Assembly: GCA_002803225.1 (NCBI GenBank)
Contig: NXFV01001604.1
Span: 1-13,969, forward strand
DNA from: Gamarada debralockiae
Taxonomy: Eukaryota > Ascomycota > Leotiomycetes > Helotiales > Hyphodiscaceae
Length of the DNA: 13,969 nucleotides
Direction of reading: 5' to 3'
The notes beneath the pieces are model-generated. The model was not told where the DNA came from, searched no databases, and was given only the letters and a program-made list of their open reading frames with translations. Positions 1 to 8,890 of this stretch are shown here, in pieces (the first letter of the stretch is position 1; each line of letters begins with the position of its first letter). Made by a program: the position numbers and the translations under genes.

Positions 1-3000
1 TTACTATATTTAACTCCCTTTATATTTGTACTTACCCTTAAGTACTATAAAAACAATACTACTAAAAGAAAAGGAAAAGAACTAATCTATATACAAAAGA
101 CTCTTATACTATTAAATTCTAATACCCTTATCCGAACTATTATTTTCCGACTTATAGTCTTAAAGGATATCTTTAGAAGCCTTAAGGAAAATAGCCTTAA
201 AATCGTTAAATTTATCGTTAAAAGAAGTCTTAGTTATAATAACAAAAGCTTTCCCTTTGCCTTTACTAATAAGAGTCAAAGATAGATTAAAGAACTTATT
301 ATTATCTTTCTTATTATTATTAATAATCTTTAGGTCAAAGGTAAATCCAAAAGGATTTCTTTTGTTCTTAAAGTAAAAAGTATTATTATAGAAGTACTCT
401 TTAAGTTCCTATAAGTAACTAAAGGCTTTATTATAATATTTAATAGCGTTAATTTACTATAGGTTAATAACTGTAGCACTATTACCTTATCTTGTGTTAC
501 TAAGCTATTTATTACGTTCTAGTATAACAAGAGGGTCGCTATACTTACATTAGCTAACTAAGAAATCAAAAAGGGGTTTATATCCTTTTAAAGCAATATA
601 AGCTTTAAAAATAATAATATTAAGTTAACTACTATATTAAGGCTTCTCTAGAATCGATAAATCCTTATAATATTAAATAATATTTACTACAAATACTTTA
701 TTTTCAAGAGTTCTATTGTCTTTAATCTTAATAAATTTAATTAAGAATAAAATATAATAAGTATTATTAATTATAAAGAGGTTTTAAGTAAAGATAATAA
801 GTAAAGAAAAGATAACGTCTTCCTTCTTAATATCTATTATAGTTTTCTAGGCTAAGTTCCGAGATTAAATTAAAGTATTAAAAGGTCTAGTAATTTCGCT
901 ATTAATTAAATCAAGAGTTCTTATATCCTAAAGATTAACTTTATTAAACTAGTTCTAAACCGCAGCTAAGCTAAAAGCAAGGAATTCAATAAGTTATACT
1001 TTGCTATAGACAATAATCTTATTATAAAGGGCAAAAGTCTTGTTATTACTATTATTAAACTAGGTAAAATTAATTATTTTTCTAGTATACAAAGAGAAGA
1101 GTTTTTTATAAAATTAAGGGGCTATAGAGTATACTATAAGGTTAGTCTTATAGTCTTTACAAAAATAAATATAAATAATATAGAGTTTAGGATCTTAACA
1201 AATCAACTATCTAATTAAAGAGTAGTAAATATTATAAAAGATACTATTATATTTTTAGTTCGAATTTCAATAGTAGTAGAAGAGTATTTTGATTTCTTTA
1301 TTAATATTCTTAACAAAAGCCTTAATATCACTTAATCCATTAGTTTCTCTAATAGCCTAATAAAAGAGCTTCTATACAACTCTAAAGGTTTCCTTATACA
1401 AATCGATATCTTTAATTTTAGGCTATTTAAACTTAAGATTTAATTTAACTATTTATAGGGCTTCTTATCTAGAAACAAATCGAAAGGTACTAATAGTATA
1501 ACGTCTATAGTATTATTTAATTTCTTTAGTTAATTTAAAGTAATACTTAATAAATAGTTAAACCTAAGTACCTTAGACAAAATTCCCTTAATACTTTTAA
1601 ACTATTTAAATCTAGAAGAGTAACTCGTTTAAAATAAAGTCTTTAATATTAGTAAAGTTAAGAAATCTTATAAGTTAGCTAATATAATTAAGGCAAACAA
1701 CTACTCCTAGAGTTTTATTAAGGTCCACGATAGACTAGAAAAGTTTGCGTACAACCGAAAAGGGGAGGTTATTATCCTTGACCTTAGGAAGATCAAATTC
1801 CACTTTGTACTTCTATCTATTACCTAAAGTATAATTGTAATTCTTAATATTAAAGACAAAGGCAATTTAAGTCTTTACAATTGTCTTAGTCGAGATAGCC
1901 TTAGTCTTAGTAATACATCGATAAGCAAAAGTATAAGAAGTATCTAATATTTGGCTCTTATAATCAAGGCCTCCGGCCTTACACTTAAAAGTAAGAGTTA
2001 TAAGAACAAGGGTTTTAGAACTAAGAGTCTTTAGGACAAAAAGCTTTAGTATAAGAGTACTAGGAATAGTAGTAGGAGTAGAACGTATACCTAATCCCTC
2101 TGCAATTATCAAATAAAGAATATCACCTAGAACAAGGTCCTTATTTTTTATATACTCTCCTCTAGAGCTAGTGCCTTTTATATTAATAGTGTTAATTATA
2201 GTATTAGAACTCTTTATACCTAACAAAGCAAAAGAATTAGCAGCTTAGTCACTAGTATCTTATAGCAATATAGTAGACTAAATAAAAGAAAAGATATTAA
2301 TAATAGGCTTAGGGGCTTACTTATCTAAGAATAAAGGAAAAGCTTTACTAGTATAGTCTCCCTTAACTAAAAGCCTATACTTACTAAATATCATACTATA
2401 TAGTCGAAGTTTGTCAGTATAGTACTGTTTATAGTTGACTAGCACAGATTTCTTTATCAACTTAGCTTTACTCTTAGTATTCTTAGTATCCTTATAGTAT
2501 AGTCCACCTAAGTCGTTTAAAGCAATTGACTTACTTTACTTAAATTAAAGGCGAATTAATATCTTATCGTTTAAGAATAGAATACTCTTGCAAGTAGACT
2601 AGGCCTTAAAGATTTAAGCTATATTATTAATAAAGCAATTATTTCTAATATAAAGTCAAAAATTATTAAAAAAAGTTTTTAGTAGTTAGCTATATCTTAT
2701 TGTATTCTTCTAAAGAGCTGTGACTAGAATATTCCTAAGTCTTAATTTCTTAGCTCGATTCTTCGCGATCACTATAGCTTCTTTATAAACTATATTATAT
2801 ACTCTATATCCTTAAAGAAAGTCTATATCTTTAGCGTTATATCTGAAATCTTCTATATCCTTAAGTATTATAGACTAAAAGAGAATCAAATCGTTTATCT
2901 TAGTTTTTGTAATATAAAGGGTATCCAATATATTAGTAAGGTAAGTAAATTATTTATTAATATCTTTTATACTAAAGACATAAGTAACAAGTTAATCTTT

Positions 3001-3080
3001 AGTATAAAAGGTAATACTATTATATATAAGGAGAAGAACTTAACTTACAAGTTCTATATTCTAATACAAAATAATTACTA
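1..3080 (-). pseudogene. Long degraded frame of unknown family
   Basis: A single minus-strand frame (codons ending at base 1) can be followed from about 3,080 to the left edge, roughly 1,000 codons, with many TAA/TAG but no frame change that I can detect. The longest stop-free run is 1,867-2,226; it encodes a Thr/Ser/Leu-rich spacer with a TPTTIPST-like stretch, probably once Pro/Thr-rich, followed by CKAGGLD. Upstream is a basic segment, NRAKKLRLRN, near 2,730-2,760. Downstream are Lys/Asn/Ile/Tyr-rich segments with stop clusters near 1,540-1,640. I see no reverse transcriptase YxDD, DDE, helicase, zinc-knuckle or protease motif and do not recognise the protein. It may be a transposon protein or a repeated host gene hit by RIP. 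The frame is well supported; the function is unknown. It may continue beyond base 1. Confidence 0.5.
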
Positions 3081-3153
3081 AGGCTAATAAAGTTGATATC
3101 TTAACTATATATATTAAGAAAGAAAGGCAATAGTTTATACATATTACAAGGAA

Positions 3154-3213
3154 GGTATTTATAAAGGTATTTAATATCGTTATTAAGGTATTTAATATTA
3201 TTATTATTATTAT
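3154..3213. repeat. GGTATTTA copies and ATT microsatellite
   Basis: Three GGTATTTA copies start at 3,154, 3,166 and 3,187 (spacings of 12 and 21 bases). They are followed by a short run of ATT/TTA trinucleotides to about 3,213. This is low-complexity DNA with no sign of function. Confidence 0.6.
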
Positions 3214-3843
3214 AGAAGAACTTAAAACTAATATAGTTATTTAAGGATCGTAAATATAGTATAGGAGTTTAAGAAGAACTAAACAAAGGGAGCGTGATAT
3301 TAAGCTTTTTAATAGCAAATCTAATAGTATATTATACAAGAGAAAAGCAAACAATAAAGTAAATAATTATATTTAAGGTCCTTGAATTAAAGGTATTATT
3401 ATTAGAAGAGTTAGAATTAAGAGGTCGTATAATATATTAGTAGGTCGCTTAAGTGAATTTAATAAGTAAATAACTGATTTTGATCTAACCTAAGTACTAA
3501 TAAAGAATATAATAAAATTATTATATTTAAGAAAGTAATATCAAGAGAGAAAGATTATAAGTTTAATAGTATAGTTAAATTTCTTTATCACACAAAGAAG
3601 TAAAAGGAATTTTAGTAGAGATAACAACTTCGCGCTATATAAAGTCGTTAGGCAAAGTATATATTCTTACTAGGATTTTAGTAGTTAACTTTATAAAGAG
3701 AGCGATATCTTTAGTTAAAGATATTAAAGTATTTTAAAGTTATACTTAAGGTAATTATCTTTATTTTAAGTAATATCTTATTATTAAAGTAGCTTACTAA
3801 GAGTAGAAAAGTTTAAAAAAGCAATGTAAAAAGGGATAACTTT

Positions 3844-3858
3844 AACCCCCCTTGTATT
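3844..3858. repeat. Direct repeat copy 1, AACCCCCCTTGTATT
   Basis: These 15 bases recur exactly at 5,017-5,031, and in both places GTCCT follows 6-9 bases later. C-runs are very rare in this window, so chance is an unlikely explanation. It may mark remnants of related terminal repeats, but similarity fades outside about 30 bases. Confidence 0.5.
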
Positions 3859-4421
3859 TAAGACGTCCTCATTAATTTAAAAGTAATAATATCGAAAGTA
3901 CTAGTCTAATAATATCTAATCCTTTTAACCTTAGAAGTAGTTTTAATTAAATTAAAGTGAAGTACTATAGCCTATTAAAGTCTACGCAAGACTACTTATA
4001 ATAGTACTATATTATAGTAAGGCGAAAAGAGGGAGAGATTTAAAGAGTTTTATTTCTGTAATATATATTATAAAGGCTTTAAAAGGTATATAAAAAAAAG
4101 AGAGTTTCTCTTCCTTTAAATTTCTATTTAAGTTTATAAGTATAGTTAAAAAAGATTTTGTCTAAAGTAATTAGTTTACTTGCAATCCCGTTCTTTACTC
4201 TTAAAGGCAAGCTAAGAACGATAGTTAGCTATATCGTTTACAGGAGATATACTATTATATCCCTAAAAGGTTAAATCGAAGTACTTTTAAGCTCTTTTAA
4301 GCCGGCCTATATAAGTATTATACTAGGTAGTTAAAAGGCATTAGTTTAACGTTATTTTAGATAGAAAGTATTAAAGAAGGTTTACTAATATCTTAACTAC
4401 AAGAATATCTATAATATTGTA

Positions 4422-4458
4422 TTAAAGTTAAAGATAATTAAAGTTAAAGTTAAAGTTA
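4422..4458. repeat. Interrupted AAGTTA hexanucleotide repeat
   Basis: About five copies of an AAGTTA-type unit occur, interrupted once by AAGATAATTA. Simple-sequence repeat. Confidence 0.6.
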
Positions 4459-4547
4459 TCGTTATAGTAGGTTCTTTAGGTAATCACAACATATATTAAT
4501 ATTTCTAGGTAAGTACAATAGTTCTAATACTATATTATATATAAGGA

Positions 4548-4722
4548 CTGTTGTCTATAGGTAAAGGAAGACACAAGTAAGTTAGAGAGTAATAATTCAA
4601 GGTTAAACACTTACTGACTTTGCAATAGATTAGATCACGTGCTAGTTTTGTAGGTCTTATAATTATAAGACTTACTTAATCGACCACGTGGAGTATAAGA
4701 GTCGACCCAAGCTTTTAAATCA
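4548..4722 (-). mobile_element. Candidate 3' LTR start of the Gypsy element
   Basis: On the minus strand a 14-base pure purine tract (complement of 4,723-4,736) is followed directly by TGATTTAAAAGC, the layout of a polypurine tract and LTR start in LTR retrotransposons. Downstream come AATTATAAGA, CTAGC, CACGTG (4,636-4,641), TTGCA and AACCTTGAATTAT in this order. A similar ordered series occurs at the right edge of the window (about 13,873-13,968), as expected of a diverged 5' LTR. The lower boundary is unknown; a CA end near 4,548 is only one possibility. RIP is weak here. The competing LTR candidate is 4,767-5,108. Confidence 0.35.
4654..4671. repeat. Perfect 18-bp palindrome
   Basis: GTCTTATAATTATAAGAC is self-complementary. 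Its core plus the next four bases (TCTTATAATTATAAGACTTA) recurs at 9,711-9,730 inside the degraded pol linker. Two CACGTG E-box palindromes flank it (4,636-4,641 and, within CCACGTGG, 4,684-4,691). If the LTR call is right, these lie in the LTR U3 part and could have bound bHLH-type regulators; that is inference. Confidence 0.5.
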
Positions 4723-4766
4723 CTCCCTTCCTTCTTATTAACAATAAATATTAAAAATAATTATAT

Positions 4767-5108
4767 GTAGGGAATGCTCTACTATATCAAAACCCTTAAA
4801 GTATTCTATCCTTATCTATGTCCTTACCTTTGTCCTCGATCTGATCTTAAAATCCTTTAACTATATCTTTAGAAATCAATATTAAAGCTCTGCAAAAGCT
4901 AGGAATTAATAACAATAAGTTTAGCTATACTAATATATTAGTCGATAATAGAAGATAAGGGTCTATGAGGTAGGTTTTAGTCAGTTAGGTCAATATAGGA
5001 GTACTAAAGTCAGTACAACCCCCCTTGTATTATTATAGAAGTCCTAGCATAAGGTTGATAATATTATTTAGTCCCCTATTGTTTTTATATATATAATTTC
5101 AAATAACA
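4767..5108 (-). mobile_element. Alternative LTR-like segment
   Basis: Read on the minus strand this 342-bp segment starts TGTTATTTG and ends CATTCCCTACA, so it has TGT...ACA ends as many LTRs do. It has a TATATATATAAAA run shortly inside the start and includes the second AACCCCCCTTGTATT copy. No partner copy was found in the window and no good polypurine tract precedes it, so it is weakly supported. RIP is moderate, with several surviving CA and TG dinucleotides. Confidence 0.2.
5017..5031. repeat. Direct repeat copy 2, AACCCCCCTTGTATT
   Basis: Exact match to 3,844-3,858, 1,173 bases away in the same orientation, again followed by GTCCT (5,041-5,045). Confidence 0.5.
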
Positions 5109-5388
5109 TTACTTCTTCGCTATTTAGCATATCTGATTCTATAAGTAGCAGATCCCTAGAATAGAAGATGTTTTCGTTTGAGTTAGTTTCCTTAAAGTCG
5201 TACATACATTCCTAGTGTTTCTAGTCGAATCTAAGATTTTTAGAGTAACTTGCCCTTCTCTCTAGTATAAAACCCTTCCTTTAACCCCCTATTATCTAGT
5301 CTTCCCACAAATTAATCCTTTCTAAAGGAAACACCCGATTCTTTATATCCCCCTTTTTGCAATAGTCCTACCTAATTGCTTGTCTAAG
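5109..5388. other. Weak-RIP spacer, no gene seen
   Basis: Part of the 3' untranslated region of the minus-strand Gypsy element, or unique flanking DNA. It has more CA and TG than its neighbours, CT-rich runs (for example the pure pyrimidine tract 5,348-5,358) and no recognisable gene. Confidence 0.4.
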
Positions 5389-5538
5389 AATCGCCTATCC
5401 TAAAATCGCCTATCTTGAAATTGCCTATCCTGAAATCGCCTATCCTAAAATCGCCTATCCTAAAATCGCCTATCCTGAAATCGCCTATCTTGAAATCGCC
5501 TATCCTAAAATCGCCTATCCTGAAATCGCCTATCCTAA
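5389..5538. repeat. Ten-copy 15-bp minisatellite
   Basis: Ten head-to-tail copies of a unit close to AATCGCCTATCCTGA fill exactly 150 bases. Units differ only by C/T or G/A transitions: the last five bases are CCTGA, CCTAA or CTTGA, and one unit has TTG for TCG. Since 15 is a multiple of three, the plus strand reads as IAYPK/IAYPE/IAYLE pentapeptides inside an open stretch from 5,366 to a TAG near 5,594 (about 76 codons) without an ATG. No evidence of expression exists. The array lies downstream of pol on the element's strand, so it may be a 3' UTR repeat of the retrotransposon. Confidence 0.95.
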
Positions 5539-5922
5539 TATAACCCTCCTCGAGTCCAACCTATCCTTATCCAAGCCCTTCTCGAACCTAGCCTAGTCTT
5601 ATCCAAAGGGACAAAGGCCCTTAACCCTAATATTAGGAATCTATAATAATATATCCACTCGATAACCTTAACCCTTCTAACCCTTTAAAGTCCTGCCTAT
5701 TAATAGTCGAATTCTAAAAGCAAATCGATTAACAAGTAATATAATAAGAAAACCTTTACTAAGGGATTAACTAATCCTTTCCTATACTTATATAGTAATA
5801 CTTTGTACAAATAATAATTATTAAAAAAAAGAAAAGAAAAGAAGAAAGAGACTTATTTATACTCTATCTAAAGAAAAAAGTATTAATAAGACAATAAGTT
5901 TAAGGAAATCCCTACTAGCTTA
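5539..5922. other. CT-rich and purine-rich spacer, no gene
   Basis: Region between the minisatellite and the end of the recovered pol frame. It holds CCTT/AACCC-rich sequence (5,540-5,690), a small hairpin AAGGGATTA/TAATCCTTT near 5,762-5,781, and a 29-base pure purine tract at 5,823-5,851. That tract is on the plus strand, so it is the wrong orientation to prime plus-strand synthesis of the minus-strand element. No coding frame is supported. Confidence 0.45.
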
Positions 5923-7600
5923 TTAGTCGACTCTCTTATCCTCTTAATCTTTAGCGAATTAAATATATTACTCTTTCCTATAATCCGATATTCTGGGCAG
6001 TCAAATTATTATCCTTTGTTCTTAGTTTAATAGCTCGTTTACCTTTATCTCCTTTTTAACCCCTTTAACTTCCTCTTCTAATATTCTAGCTTTTACTTTC
6101 TTTATAACTAGGTCTTGAGCTTCTTTCTTGATTATAACTTAACGCTCTTCCTCTATAACGTCTACTACCTTCTTATTTAAAGCTTAAAAATACTAATCCC
6201 GTTTAACAAACTTCTTAAGTTAGTTCTTAAAAAAGGTTCCTCTTATATTAGCTTTATCTATATTCTTTAATATATATATACCCTTTATACTATCTATAGT
6301 TATAACTTAATATAGTCTAAGCTATCTCTAATTAAGCTTCGTGGCCTTTAACTTGTCTCGATTAATAGTAAAAGTATTATAATAAAGGATAATGTCTTTA
6401 ATATTAATAAGTTCCTTTTAGATATTATAAGTCTTGTCTTAGTATTCTTATTCTTCTTGATATTTTTAAGTCTATCTAGCTATCGATTTTAAGATATCTT
6501 TATCTCTTATTTGAAGTTGTTACACTTGAACTACTAGTAACTCCTCACGTATACAAATATTATTTTATCTTAGGGTCCTCTAAGTCAGATATTTTATCTT
6601 AATTAGTAGTATAGCTTTACGACTATATACTAGGTAAAAGGGCGTGTGTCTAGTTAGCTTATAAATTAAGGTGCGCTTAGCGAATAACATAGTATAAAGA
6701 TACTAAGGCCATTTGTCTTTTCTACTAATAGTAAGGGTCATAAAAGTATTAAGAATTAGTTTATATCCCTCTTCACTCTTACTGTTCACTTAAGTATTAT
6801 AAGTAAAAATCTAGACTTATTTGACTTTATACTTTTAAAGAAGCTTAATGACTTTCTTCTTGAACTTAGCTCTACTATCAATAGTTATTTGTCCAAAAAG
6901 TCTATATTAGTATATAATATCTTACTAGATAAAGTTAGTAACTACCTTAGTAGTAACAATGCAAAGAGGTCGGGCTTTAGACTATCTAGAGAGTTTGTTA
7001 TAGCATATAATAAGTCTAGTATATCCTTTAGTATTAAGAGGGTATATAATATTAATAATAAGGTCTATAAATAACTAGCTAGCTTAGGTTAAAAAGAGAG
7101 CTTTCTCTAGATAGGTTTTTAACTTAAACTAGTATTCCGTGTAACTAGCTACGTACTTTTTAATATCGAGGTACATTCCGTTCCAAAAGTATTAAGTAGC
7201 TAAACAAGTATATATACTCTCTCTTCCCTAGTACCTAATTTTATTATAAAGAGCTTTAAGTAGTTCTACTTAATATTTATTTAAATTTATTACTAGTTTT
7301 AGAGGAAAGACCTTAGTTATATTTCTCTATAGCTATTAATCCCAAATATTATACTTAGTAGCTTTTCTTTTAAGGGCACGAAACTTAACTCAAGATATAC
7401 TAATAAGTTTCTTTAAGGTCATTAGGAATCAAGTAAGGTTTTACAAGTATTTAGAAAAATTGTCTATTAATAGATTTTTTAATATAAAGTCGAGTCTAGT
7501 TTCTAAGGTTTGATTATTATTTTTATTATCCCCTTTAACAGACAAAGCTAATATTCTAAGGTAGTTTAGTTCTATAGTAATTTAATTGTCAATATCCCTT
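5923..7600 (-). pseudogene. Gypsy integrase remnant (pol C-terminus)
   Basis: Integrase joins retrotransposon cDNA to the genome. The frame carries the zinc-binding N-terminal domain at about 7,130-7,250, the catalytic core at about 6,760-7,070 and a C-terminal domain at about 6,180-6,660. Visible landmarks are GRESIYT and YFWNGMY after the first ligands, FIDL (D1, 7,063-7,065), ITIDSRAKFK (D2, 6,877-6,879), EEGYK (E, 6,769-6,774), then RHTPFYLVYSRKA and a GPYRV...GTF-like segment ending KKFVKRD. The four zinc ligands expected as H,H,C,C are all TAT/TAC (7,246; 7,231; 7,141; 7,132), fitting RIP. The D, D and E codons survive. After KRD the frame continues about 90 codons as a Lys/Glu-rich, probably coiled-coil tail to two TAA codons at 5,920-5,925. 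Stops interrupt throughout; there is no frame change after 8,797. Confidence 0.88.
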
Positions 7601-7619
7601 TTATACAAGTTATCTAGAT

Positions 7620-8020
7620 TATTAGAATCTATTTATAGCCGTCAAGAAAGTCTGTCTGCTATAGTATAAGTTATGCCCTTAATATAACAGACCTTGAAGT
7701 CGAAATTCCGAATTTATATAATCTATTAAGTAATAAGGGACCTAGGGAGGTTAGTAGTAGTATAGTTAAGCTAAGTAATAAGAACTTTTGTATTAGTTTC
7801 TAAGACAAAGTAAACCCTATATAGCTAATATTAAAGTCTTTTAAGGCACTTAAGGACTCCTCTATACTCCCTCTTAGTAGTATTATAATTACATTTAGCT
7901 TTATTCTAAAGTCTACTCTTATATCAAGAAACTCTTTAATTACTGTCTTTATTGAATTATCCTATAACTTCTCCTTAACCTTTAAGGCTTATATCTACTC
8001 TAATATAGATCTCGCTATAT
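7620..8020 (-). pseudogene. Gypsy RNase H remnant
   Basis: RNase H removes the RNA template during reverse transcription. The same frame as the RT gives EIYIRVDISLKG (first Asp at 7,993-7,995), then NYNTTKREYRGVLKCLKRL with the helix Glu, LETNTKVLIT, and finally KGITYTIADRLS followed by TGA-CGG-CTA, the remains of the LSRRP end typical of Gypsy RNase H (7,630-7,680). The TGA there most easily derives from CGA, a CpG change rather than CpA. The stretch 8,020-8,300 is the RT-RNase H connection, with readable VYY and FIYRYN segments. Confidence 0.85.
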
Positions 8021-8299
8021 CTTAGTCTATATTAGATCTTATATAATATAAGTACTATAGTAAGTATTGTCTTAAGAGCGTCTATAGCCTAGTCTTACTT
8101 AATACCTTAGCTCTATTTAATACTATTCCTAAACAAATAGTAAATTAGGGCTATAATAATAATAAAGCCCTTAATCTAGATCTGATAATAAACACAAATA
8201 CTAATAAAGGATTTACCTTTAGTAATATTCTAATAAGGTAGCTATTTGAGAATCTTAATAACTTTAGAGATTAAAAAGGTTCGACTATTATATCTATAG

Positions 8300-8890
8300 A
8301 TAAACCTAATAATATTTATCCCGTTGTAGCAGAATTGGGATTTAGCTCCAATACAAGCTCCCGCGCGCTTAATCTAGTCTATAGTCTTATTAAGGTTCTA
8401 GATATATTTATAAACAAATCTCTAAACTCTAGGAAAAATCTCCTTATTATTATAAGTAGTATATAGACCTTTAACTCTAATATTATCTAAAAACAGTATA
8501 ATAATATAAGGGAAAAGGTTATTAAGAATACATATTATTACTTGCACAAACTACACAACTGAATTTGTTGCTCCCTAAGGCAGAGTAGTTATCTAAAGTA
8601 GTCTAAGTGGAGTTGCAAAGGCAGTCATATCCCTACATTTAAGTACAAGGACAAGTTAATTATACCTAGAAAAGAAATTAATTAATAAAGCAACTACATA
8701 CCTAGTAAATTCCTTAAAAAACTTGTCTACTAAAGGAGATAGGTTTATATCCCTTAGTATTACTAAATTAAGCTTTATTATAGTATTAATAAGTCGATAT
8801 ATCCAGGAGTCTTTTTAGTAACTAAAAACTATAGATTCCAATATAGCCTATTATAGTATTCGAGGACCCCACGTTTAAGACAATCCTATA
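8300..8890 (-). pseudogene. Gypsy reverse transcriptase remnant
   Basis: Copies retrotransposon RNA into DNA in the cytoplasmic particle. In order: VLEYYNRLYWN, KKTPG, YRLIN, INLSPLVDKF, LLINFFSRYNQ (first catalytic Asp region, now N), CRDMTAFATPL, TTLP-stop-GATNSV (stop in place of Gln at 8,575-8,577), LFLDNIRVKG (active site at 8,482-8,490), YTTYNNKEIFP and RAGACIGAKSQF. The second Asp of LDD is Asn (GAT to AAT after a T), a RIP change that kills polymerase activity. The reading frame shifts by one base near 8,797, between KKTPG and YRLIN. Family assignment rests on these motifs and is strong. Confidence 0.93.

Larger units (their letters stand above)
3080..4540. other. RIP-degraded DNA without a recognisable gene
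   Basis: This stretch lies between the unknown frame and the weak-RIP island. Plus-strand frames near 3,260-3,860 give Lys/Arg/Gln-rich translations for some distance, but no single frame persists, so no coding region is claimed. A TATA-like run precedes an AAGAGA/TCTCTT short inverted repeat at about 4,085-4,115, which could be a remnant promoter but has no supported gene behind it. Two short simple repeats and one copy of a 15-bp C-rich direct repeat are listed separately. Confidence 0.4.

Noticed and set aside
3260..3860. Possible plus-strand coding remnant
   Set aside because: Stretches of Lys/Arg/Gln-rich translation occur, but the best frame changes more than once and no motif is recognisable.
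4097..4112. AAGAGA/TCTCTT hairpin as a terminator
   Set aside because: A six-base stem in eukaryotic, AT-rich DNA with no upstream gene; expected by chance.
5619..5690. TTAACCCTAA-like sequence suggesting interstitial telomere repeats
   Set aside because: Only isolated matches, no tandem array of TTAGGG/CCCTAA.
5823..5851. 29-base purine run as the element's polypurine tract
   Set aside because: The element is on the minus strand, where this run is pyrimidine; the orientation is wrong.
6889..7074. 61-codon plus-strand open frame
   Set aside because: It is antisense to the integrase core, whose motifs are clear on the minus strand in the continuous pol frame.
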